A DNA stretch of 64,000 nucleotides, from the NCBI GenBank assembly GCA_016490735.1, contig JAEMWC010001226.1:28501-92500 (forward strand). Direction: 5' to 3'. Shown here piece by piece: positions 57,248 to 64,000 of this stretch. The position numbers and the translations under genes were made by a program. Under the pieces are notes generated by a model. That model saw only the letters and a list, made by a program, of their open reading frames with translations, was not told the DNA's origin and ran no database searches. The first letter of the stretch is position 1. Each line of letters begins with the position of its first letter. Source of the stretch: Pachyseris speciosa (Eukaryota > Cnidaria > Anthozoa > Scleractinia > Pachyseridae).

Positions 57248-57763
57248 ATGTGTATGCAAAAATATTCTTATAATAATAAAGAATTAAATGTATCATTAGA
57301 TTGTTATCTTGATGATAAAAATGATATATGGTTTAGAGGTAGAGACATTGCTATTATTCTCAACTATAAAAATCCACAAAAAGCTATCAGAGATCATGTT
57401 AAATCTGATGATAAAATCTGGAAAGACCATAAAATAATCATAAATTCAAGTGTGAACGAAAAGTTCTGTCGTGCTAATTCACAGTGTAACAAAAAATTAC
57501 CTCGTGCTGAGGGCATTGAAAAAACTTTCAAATGCTTTTTTATAAATGAATCAGGATTTTATTCACTTTTATTTTCATCCAAAAAACAGGAAGCTGAAAA
57601 TTTTAAACATTGGGTTACATCAAAAGTATTACCATCAGTCAGAAAACAAGGATACTACAAGCAGTTCAACGACAGAAACAATAATATGCTATTGATTGAA
57701 AATGAAAATGATTTACACTACAAGATTTATCATTTATCAGAAAAAAATATGAAGATGCTTTAA
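57245..57763 (+). CDS. Bro-N (baculovirus repeated ORF) domain protein
   Basis: 172 codons. YLDDKNDIWFRGRDIAIILN, then a YKNPQKAIRDHV element and later FINESGFYSLLF...KHWVTSKVLPSVRKQGYY, together form a Bro-N domain, a DNA-binding module found in many large DNA viruses and phages. The last residues (NENDLHYKIYHLSEKN) already look like the start of a different domain. The frame ends one base out of phase with the nuclease-like frame at 57763, so the two were probably one Bro-N-nuclease protein. Its likely role is DNA binding or regulation. Confidence 0.78.
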   Translation: MMCMQKYSYNNKELNVSLDCYLDDKNDIWFRGRDIAIILNYKNPQKAIRDHVKSDDKIWKDHKIIINSSVNEKFCRANSQCNKKLPRAEGIEKTFKCFFINESGFYSLLFSSKKQEAENFKHWVTSKVLPSVRKQGYYKQFNDRNNNMLLIENENDLHYKIYHLSEKNMKML

Positions 57764-58253
57764 TGATTGCTGGTCTTGGTGAAAATCAAATAAGCTCGAA
57801 TATGAGAATCAAAAGTTACAACAAAGGATATATGGCTGGACAATGTGATTTGATGTTAATGAACCCAACGAAAAAATACAATGCTTTGTGTCTTGAGTTT
57901 AAAAGTCCAACAGGTGTGTACCAAGTGTCTGATAAACAGTTATGAAACATTTGTATGAAAATAACAAATGTAAATACATCATGAGGGGAGCAGAGTTGGC
58001 GCAGTGGTGAGAGCGCTCGCCTTCCACCAATGTGTCCCAGGTTCGATTCCCGGACTCGGCGTCATAAGTGGGCTGAGTTTGTTGGTTCTCTACTCTGCTC
58101 CAAGAGGTTTTTCTCCGGGTACTCCGGTTTTCTCCTCTCCCCCAAAACCAACATTTGATTTCATTTGATTTATTTAGAGTTGATTTGAACTAGTCTCCCC
58201 AATTAGTAGAGCATCTGTGCTCGGCTAAATACATTTGAGACTTAAATAAAGTG

Positions 58254-58291
<38 letters not shown>

Positions 58292-58354
58292 GAGCAATTG
58301 TTTTGAAGATTTAATTTATGAAATAACCAAGCACATGGAAGAAAGCAAATCTTA
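57763..58354 (+). pseudogene. VRR-NUC-like nuclease fragment, SINE-interrupted
   Basis: 57763-57945 has YMAGQCDLMLMNPTKKYNAL and CLEFKSPTGVYQVSDKQ. The pattern (G)xxDL...EFKxPxG...SxKQ fits VRR-NUC type PD-(D/E)XK nucleases, with D and E/K as likely active-site residues. The frame shifts at 57943 and continues for about 14 codons, is cut by the SINE at 57985, and ends after it with a short MSNCFEDLIYEITKHMEES piece (58291-58354). Confidence 0.6.
57985..58290 (+). mobile_element. tRNA-derived SINE, variant 3' end
   Basis: The head is like the other SINE (TTGGCGCAGTGGTGAG, GGTTCGATTCCCG), but the tail differs: TTAGTAGAGCATCTGTGCTC and 'ataaagtg', then (TTA)n. ATGAG occurs directly before it and directly after the (TTA) run, a possible short target duplication. 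Confidence 0.88.
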
Positions 58355-58384
58355 ATTATCACGTAGAGGAAAAAACTAACTTTA

Positions 58385-58403
58385 TCTAACCTATATATAT
58401 ATA
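58385..58403 (+). promoter_or_regulatory. Orphan TCTA motif
   Basis: TCTAACCTATATATATATAT with no ATG at the usual spacing and no plus-strand gene after it. It may be a relic of a lost gene. Confidence 0.35.
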
Positions 58404-58518
58404 TAAGAAAAGGTTAGTGTTCTCATACACTATATTGCTCCTAGTAGCCAAAAATATAATTGTTTCTGGCTATTTATTATTTTTATTTGGCCAAATAAGT
58501 TCGACTAAAAAACAATCT

Positions 58519-58900
58519 TTATTTCCAATAAACAGTCAAATCATTAATCAACTTTTGTTTTTTATCATTGATCTGCTGAAATGCTGTTTCTTTAGATTGA
58601 GTTTTACCATATCTTGTTTTAGATGCATATCTTTTCCCATCAATAAAAGTATCATAAAACCAATTTTGTTGTGTTTCATTTTCTTTTATTAACGATTTTA
58701 TTTTCAAGTTTAGCAATACGTTGTTCAAGTTGTGTTTGTGTTTCTTGTTTAACTTCAAACTGTACTTTTTTCTTCTTTTTAAGGGGGTTAGCTGTAATAT
58801 TCAACAAACGCTTGCCATACTTTTCAGAATATTCCCTTATGTATTGATTCTCGACATTCTCTAATTTCTTTCTATCAAAACTAGGAGCAGGAATAATCAT
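58519..58900 (-). pseudogene. Hypothetical protein with coiled coil, frameshifted
   Basis: The first frame (58900 down to 58676) starts MIIPAPSFDRKKLENVENQY directly after the stop of the GIY-YIG frame (TAGATG). It ends in a coiled-coil-like QETQTQLEQRIAKLENK. The second frame (58758-58519) continues with ENETQQNWFYDTFIDGKRYA. One shift near 58680 separates them. Function unknown. It is apparently co-transcribed with the replication gene. Confidence 0.45.
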
Positions 58901-59290
58901 CTAAATTTTCGGATTGTTATTTCTGTATTTGTAAACCTGTGAATTTTTATTTGTCAAGTGCCATTTTAATCTCGTTTCAAGTTCTTCACATGTTGAGCCC
59001 ACATAAACTAAATTATTATTGAATGTAACTTTATAAATTTTCCCATTTCTGTATAATGAATTAAATCTGGAGTTCAATAATTCTAAATTACGTTGCTTTC
59101 TATTGAAATATTTGTAATTTAATTCCTTATTGTTCAGATGAATGAATTCAAATTTGGTCGTTCGAGATAAGGCCGTGTAAAGCTGTTTCTTATCCATACA
59201 ATTAACATCATGAATATTATATGGTTCATTTATATCACAACCTTGAAACTTATAAACTGTCACAGAAGCTAGGAATAAAAGATTCAGCAA
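58901..59290 (-). pseudogene. SF1 helicase C-terminus plus GIY-YIG nuclease
   Basis: The frame first gives ASVTVYKFQGCDI and LYTALSRTTKFEF, helicase motifs V and VI of superfamily 1. It then runs straight into a GIY-YIG domain (YRNGKIYKVTFNNNLVYVGS, then TRLKWHL) and a short NPKI tail. One base shift near 59255 separates it from the helicase core. The helicase motifs and the nuclease are in the same unbroken frame, so the fusion of these two modules is not an artefact of assembly. Confidence 0.75.
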
Positions 59291-60101
59291 ATTGTTTCTC
59301 TAAAAATTCAGTACCATGTATTTTAAACTTCTTTATTATTTTAGTCTTTCCATTTATTACGGTATCTTCATACAATATATCTTCAATTGTAAACTCCATA
59401 GTATTAAAAATCTCTTTGTCTTTAATAATGGTCGTTGCAAGAATAGGCATATTTTTACATATCTTATATTCCTCTGTTTTACCATTATACTTAAATTTTA
59501 CAGTTTCATATTTACCTTTTACAAAATTATTACAACATTCTGTATTAACCTTTATTCTTATTGAATTCAGATAAAAAATATTTTTGTAAAGGGTTTTGTC
59601 AATTGGAGGAAAATAATAATTTACTTTACTGTAATACAAGAATTTCTGTAACATTTCATGTGTTTTTTTATCATAACGTGAAGAATCGTCTCTGTATTTT
59701 AATGTTTCTGTATTTGGGCACATTTGTTGTACCGTTTTGCTATTCTGATAATTGTAATTAATACGGCTTCCGCCTTCAACAGGCTCGCATTGATTTAAAT
59801 CTCCAAACATAAATATTTTATTTTTAAACATCTCAAATGCTTGATAAATTTTCTCAATCCACTTGTTTGGAACCATACTAAACTCCTCTATAAAAATAAT
59901 CTTATCTTTCAAACTGTCAATATCTCTCCTGTTCCACTCACAAAAGTATGAATCAAATGTGAAACAAATATTATTTGAGAGACATTTCACTTTTTCATCT
60001 AAAGTCATATCTTCTTTTTTGCTAAAGTAATTATTGAATGAAATACAAATGCCATTATCTGTTATATCTTTAAAAATAACCTTTTTAAGACGATCCTTCA
60101 C
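59250..60101 (-). pseudogene. SF1 helicase core
   Basis: 283 codons with Walker B/motif II (KIIFIEEFSMVP) and motif III (FMFGDLNQCEPV) typical of the Pif1/RecD-like branch of superfamily 1. The Walker A lies in the preceding polymerase frame (about 60185-60225). The frame changes near 60150 at an A8 run (minus strand) and near 59255 before motif V. The helicase would unwind template DNA next to the polymerase. Confidence 0.8.
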
Positions 60102-60105
60102 ATTC

Positions 60106-61527
60106 TCAATAGCTTTGTTCGTAAATGATAATACAAGGGGGTGTTTGTCTTTTTTTTAATATTTCAAGAACCATTTGACAAAGGCGGTATGTTTTTCCAC
60201 TTGCAGCTTGACCATTGAATATACAACCTTTTTTATTTATTGTTGGAGTACCTAATTCGGTCAAATTTTCTCTATAATGTTTCTCAAAATAAACCAATTC
60301 TGAATCTGTAACAAATGCTCTTCCAATATGCTTTGTATTAAATTTGACATCTTTCTTATTTTTAAATTTCATATTTGGGTTGCTTATATATATTCCATCG
60401 GTATTATAACCATATAATTTACTTTTTTTGGTATGAGATACTCTAATCAATTGTAAGAGACTTAAGATGGATTGTGATATAACAAATCTATTAATTGAGG
60501 TATTATCTGAAAATATTCTTTCACAATTCGTTTCTTTAACGAGAAATAAATCTTTGTAATGATCTATTGTAACATTCATATTTTCTTTCATTGCATTAGT
60601 CCACATGATCATTGCTGTTTCATAATCTGTTGTCGTAAATCCGCGGTTAGTTTTATTCCATTTCCTCCCAAGCTCTCCAATAAATGAATTACAAAGTTTC
60701 TTAGCTTCGGATTCTGAAAAATTATCGAAAATGTATTTTATAAAAACCTTGAATGTATCTGGCTTAAGTGCTTTTTTTGTAGTAATCTTATATTTTATTT
60801 GACTAAGTGGCACATTTAAATCTTGAACTAAATATTCAATTAGCGTATAGCTATAAAATCCCGCTTCTATCTTAATAGGAGATGAATAATTATTGAGAAT
60901 AGTTTCATCGATATAAAATTCTCCTGTACATAGTTCTGTTTTCATGCCATTAAATGGTACAATAACATCATGAATTGTATAAATCTGAATTTCAAAACCC
61001 ATATTGTGTAACAAAATGCTAGGATAACATTTACAGATATCAATATTAACCACATTTTCCGGAATATCCTCTGTTGTACACCATTGTAATGCTCTAGGAT
61101 AATATTCATCTAATAAATTTCTCGTATGTACATTGTATTGACTTTCTGGTAAATAACCACATTGTTGATGAAATAATGACATTGCTAGAGAAGTATATGA
61201 TTGATTACTCCATTGAAAATCATGTGTTTTGTATATATTAAACAATTTATCTGCAACAGATTTTCGAATATCATAATCGTCATTTAAGAGATACATGTTA
61301 TTATTATGATCGAGGAAACCATCGAGAATACCGTTATTATTCCAATGTAAATACTCAACATAAAAATTATAAGATTTCGTATATATATCCATTGCTTCTG
61401 TAATTTTGTTTTTTTCTGGTAAGACAATATGATCTTTTTTATTTAAATTAACAATTTCGTCAATATAATCTAATTTTATAACTTTCTCATGTCTTCTAGA
61501 CCATTTTAACTCTGACATATGTTTCAA
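60106..61527 (-). pseudogene. Family-B DNA polymerase running into a helicase Walker A
   Basis: The long frame holds polymerase motif A (VNIDICKCYPSILL, D-x4-YPS type, near 61025-61065), motif B (KLCNSFIGELGRKWN, near 60650-60695) and motif C (YGYNTDGIYI, near 60385-60415). Without a break it continues to GCIFNGQAASGKTYRL (about 60185-60230), the P-loop of the SF1 helicase. The polymerase and helicase are thus one polypeptide in design. The frame really opens upstream near 61585, since the first ATG-like codon is internal. Protein priming is assumed from the family, not shown. Confidence 0.85.
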
Positions 61528-61561
61528 TAAATCAGTACAATCTTTTCTTGAAGCAAGAAAT

Positions 61562-61595
61562 TTTAATTTATCATCTAATTTAATTTATCATCTAA
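61562..61595. repeat. 17-base tandem duplication at the polymerase frame break
   Basis: TTTAATTTATCATCTAA occurs twice in a row. In the minus-strand gene it places TGA TAA between the N-terminal region and the polymerase frame, which are otherwise in the same phase. Confidence 0.85.
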
Positions 61596-62148
61596 TAGGG
61601 TAACAATGATTATCCTTACATATAAATACAAGAAAAATATCCATACGTGTGTTACTAATATATGAAATAGTCTTTTTATATCTCGCATCAAAACATTGTA
61701 AGGAGACATTACCAGGATGATAAGATTTTATCCAATTGATTAATTCTTCTGTATTAATCCCTGTTTTTTCTTCTTCAACAAATTCAAAAATTTCACTTTT
61801 TAATTTCTCATAAGTTTTAAAACCCTTCTTATTTTGAACTTGATTCCATACAAAGTCCAAAACGCATGTAAATTCACCAGACCTTTTTATAGGCTTTTTT
61901 GATAATAAATATGATTCAAGCTTTAATCCTCGCATTTTATGCTTCTTAATATCTTTTTCTTCTAATTTAAAATATTTTAAACCAATTCTAAAAATATTTT
62001 CTCCAGATTGAGCATTAAATTTATTTTTCAAAAGAGTATACATTGCTAACTTGTACATATCAAATCTATTGTGATTTACTTTCATTCGAACTGTAAACGG
62101 TCCATAAGTTTTTTCTACAATCTTTTTCATTGTCTTTTCTTGAAGCAA
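61588..62148 (-). pseudogene. Polymerase gene, N-terminal region
   Basis: 186 codons in the same phase as the polymerase frame but separated from it by TGA TAA. Segments include GEFTCVLDFVWNQVQNKKGF and FLVFICKDNHCYPI at the end. No exonuclease motif is obvious. In Polintons this region precedes the polymerase domain in one protein. Its start continues upstream in other frames (62191-62529). Confidence 0.55.
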
Positions 62149-62190
62149 TTTCTGTCTTTACTACATTATTTTTATTTATTCCAAATTCAT

Positions 62191-62529
62191 CTACACTTTT
62201 ACCATAAGGAATTCTGAAAGTCGTCGTTTCAATGTCAACTTAATAATCACCATTGAAATAGTTTCTGATACACCTGACTTCTCTTTCATTCTCTCTTCAA
62301 ATAATTGTGTAAAAGTCATTCTTTTTTTCTCTTCATACGGACGATCACTTATACTTACTTTCAGTTCACTAATACGTATTTGATTAAGTGTTGTTTCATC
62401 TCGACCGAGGATTTTCACATTTTGTTTTGAAAATTGTTTTTCTATTTTTCTTTGATTAATTTTTTCATTTATTTGATCATAAACACTAACCTTTAATAGA
62501 TTTTTTTGTCGATAAACTTCACTTTCCAT
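62191..62529 (-). pseudogene. Charged upstream region of the replication gene
   Basis: 112 codons starting MESEVYRQKNLLKVSVYDQ, highly charged and likely helical. It lies upstream of the N-terminal region in another phase. The ATG follows a stop, so it could be an independent small gene or part of the long protein. The last part (VIIKLTLKRRLSEFL) reads like a shifted frame. Confidence 0.4.
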
Positions 62530-62956
62530 TTTCGAATTTTTCTTTTAAGAAAAAATAACTGTGCTCGCATTAATGGAATATTTTTTTGTTTTTTCTTGAC
62601 CCTGTCCTCCGACAAATATTTCTGGTTCAAGTTTTTGACGTTTTTCCTGTTCAAGTTTTTGACGTTTTTCCTGTTTCTTCTTATATTTTTTTTATTTTAT
62701 CAAAAGGTGTTTTTTCATTTTGTTTTTTGAATACACTATTTTGATTATCCATGGTATTGTTATTAGTATATATTATATTTTTTCCAAGACTGAGAACCAT
62801 CTGGCGCGACTCAGTCTTATTTTCATTTTGGCGATTAACCTTTTTCTTATCAAGATTGAGAACCATCTGGCACGACTCAGTCTTATTTTCATTTTGGCGA
62901 TTAACCTTCTTATTACGCTTTTCTATAGCGTGGACATACTTCTTTTTCTCCAACAT
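62530..62956 (-). pseudogene. Right terminal gene start, within the inverted repeat
   Basis: MLEKKKYVHAIEKRNKKVNR starts in the inverted repeat and matches the N-terminus of the left terminal gene. A 66-base tandem duplication repeats KKVNRQNENKTESRQMVL. After the repeat the sequence is unlike the left gene: MDNQNSVFKKQNEKTPFDK to a stop at 62681. Then, in another frame, comes a KRQKLEQEKRQKLE repeat near 62630-62665. It probably led into the replication gene. Confidence 0.5.
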
Positions 62957-63143
62957 CCTCCAATAATATATAATAACAAATCTTTAAGTACTTTTGTTTT
63001 TAAAAAATAACTATTGAAATTAGCCGTTTCTCAGGGAATACTAACTAAAAATATTCAAGTGATATAACTATCGAAAATAACTGTTTCTTGGGGAATACTG
63101 TTAATTAATACCTTTTATTGCCAAAACTATTGAAATTAGCTGT
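62776..63143 (-). repeat. Polinton terminal inverted repeat, right
   Basis: Inverse of 47570-47866. It is longer by a 66-base tandem duplication (units starting near 62789 and 62855). The outer end is ...GAAATTAGCTGT. The sequence outside (GTGCATCGACGCGG) does not repeat the left flank. Confidence 0.9.
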
Positions 63144-63259
63144 GTGTGCATCGACGCGGACGCGGACGGACGTGCCTCGAGTAGCTCCGCAGGCTATAAT
63201 ATGTTAACTTCGAGCGTAAGCTAACAAATTTATACAATTTATAATTATTTTACTTTCTT

Positions 63260-64000
63260 ATGATGGGGGACAACATAAAGCAACTAAAGAAAGACCCTGA
63301 CGAAGTGAAGAAAGAAGTGAAGAACTTAACCAAGGAATTTGAATCGCTACGAGACAAGATGGCGGACAAATCAGACTGCGCCTCATCTCCTAGTAGTGCG
63401 TATGTTCAACATCTGAGCGATACTTGCGATGACTTCTCAACAATTATTGAGAGCTTTCAGACGAGATTAAATAAACTGGCAAGTCAAGCAGAAGCTGTTA
63501 CAAAGGCTATCGACGATGCAACATCTTATAGCTACCAGTATAACTTGAAAATAGTCGGGGTTCCACAAACGAACGAGAAAGAAACCGCTGAAGAAACAAC
63601 GAGTCTTTGTCTAAAGATTTTCAAGAAAATTGGCGTGGATGTCAGAGAAACTGATATTGACATTGCTCATAGAATTCCGACAAGAAAACAATATGGCCGG
63701 AGAGGAAAGCGAAATAACGCAATTGTTTGCAAGTTTGTGAGGCGCATGGTTCGGGAGAGGGTGCTGGCTGCAAGAGCAAACACAAATCGTCTCACATCAA
63801 ATGATTTTGATCTTCCCTCTGACAGCCAAATCGACCGAATTGGAATTCTTAGTCATCTGTCGCCGAAGCTCCAAGATCTTTTGCGATCGGCGAAAACTCA
63901 TCAAACTGAGTACGGCTACAAGTTTTGCTGGGCTAAGTCTACAGCAGTTTTCCTTCGCAAATCTGATAACTCCAGAATCTTTAGGATAGAGTCGGAGAAG
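63260..64000 (+). CDS. LINE ORF1-like protein, partial
   Basis: An open frame from ATGATGGGGGAC runs off the right edge without a stop. The N-terminal 60 residues are charged and coiled-coil-like (DEVKKEVKNLTKEFESLRDK). Next comes NLKIVGVPQTNEKETAEE and then DIDIAHRIPTRKQYGRRGKR, with VCKFVRRMVRERVLAAR. This is the pattern of the RRM-like core of L1-type ORF1 proteins, which bind the element's RNA. GC-rich 'ggacgcggacg' just upstream (63155-63175) may be the element's 5' region. No break is seen in 247 codons, so it is a young copy. It could also be a domesticated gene. Confidence 0.7.
   Translation, partial: MMGDNIKQLKKDPDEVKKEVKNLTKEFESLRDKMADKSDCASSPSSAYVQHLSDTCDDFSTIIESFQTRLNKLASQAEAVTKAIDDATSYSYQYNLKIVGVPQTNEKETAEETTSLCLKIFKKIGVDVRETDIDIAHRIPTRKQYGRRGKRNNAIVCKFVRRMVRERVLAARANTNRLTSNDFDLPSDSQIDRIGILSHLSPKLQDLLRSAKTHQTEYGYKFCWAKSTAVFLRKSDNSRIFRIESEK

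Larger units (their letters stand above)
47570..63143. mobile_element. Polinton/Maverick (adintovirus-like) DNA virus insertion, 15.6 kb
   Basis: Inverted ends (ACAGCTAATTTCAATAG at 47570, inverse ending at 63143) enclose genes for a packaging ATPase, capsid proteins, an adenain-like protease, a PLA2 minor capsid protein, a retroviral-type integrase with chromodomain and a family-B polymerase. This set defines Polintons and adintoviruses. Structural genes run rightward and replication genes leftward. No six-base target duplication is evident. Two SINEs sit inside, and most genes are broken, so it is an endogenised, decayed copy. Confidence 0.93.

Noticed and set aside
57245..57763. Prophage or bacterial contamination because of the Bro-N domain
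   Set aside because: Bro-N is common in eukaryotic large DNA viruses, and the surrounding integrase, capsid genes and host SINEs place it in an endogenous Polinton.
47570..63143. Virophage (Mavirus proper) instead of a Polinton
   Set aside because: The TCTA motif and the integrase are shared, but the PLA2 and the fused polymerase-helicase fit Polinton/adintovirus-type elements of animals better. Only a phylogeny of capsid and polymerase could settle it.

Overview
This window looks like repeat-choked nuclear DNA of a cnidarian, most likely a reef coral. That is inference from three things: an AT-rich background, split exons of innate-immunity-type genes on the minus strand, and tRNA-derived SINEs, Penelope-like elements (PLEs) and non-LTR retrotransposons of the kind seen in coral genomes. 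Host coding sequence is sparse. I see a Roc-COR GTPase exon running off the left edge (1-1625), a small terminal exon with a RhoGAP-like look (8127-8389) and a death-domain terminal exon (12052-12365).

From about 2.3 to 47.5 kb nearly everything is transposon debris in nested layers. A PLE fragment carries a clean hammerhead ribozyme (10175-10219). Several terminal-inverted-repeat elements are visible; three are bounded by TTAA. One LINE copy (17.9-41.0 kb) is split at a 12-base target duplication by a composite insertion of about 17.9 kb. That insertion has inverted PLE copies at its two ends and contains a TTAA element with exonuclease-like cargo, a 6.6 kb foldback element and a second inverted-repeat structure edged by telomere-like repeats. 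The same LINE is also split by a TA-flanked element and ends in (TAC/CAC) microsatellite. A polypurine array of about 1.8 kb lies at 41.96-43.79 kb.

The standout is 47570-63143, a Polinton/Maverick (adintovirus-like) DNA virus insertion of about 15.6 kb with terminal inverted repeats of about 0.3 kb. The left, plus-strand arm holds the structural set: remnants of a packaging ATPase, a candidate penton or minor capsid protein, a major capsid C-terminal half, small minor-capsid-like proteins, an adenain-like protease, and a zinc-ribbon/phospholipase A2 minor capsid gene that runs in frame into a retroviral-type integrase with chromodomain. A Bro-N gene and a nuclease fragment follow. The right, minus-strand arm holds one long replication gene in pieces: charged N-terminus, family-B DNA polymerase, superfamily-1 helicase and GIY-YIG nuclease. 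At least seven plus-strand genes have TCTA exactly 16 bases before their ATG, a late-promoter-like signal resembling that of Mavirus and Cafeteria roenbergensis virus.

The element is inactive as written. It has frameshifts, in-frame stops, an apparent capsid deletion and two SINE insertions, one of them inside the integrase. Several breaks fall on homopolymers, so some may be assembly errors. The right edge (63260-64000) begins a LINE ORF1-like gene.
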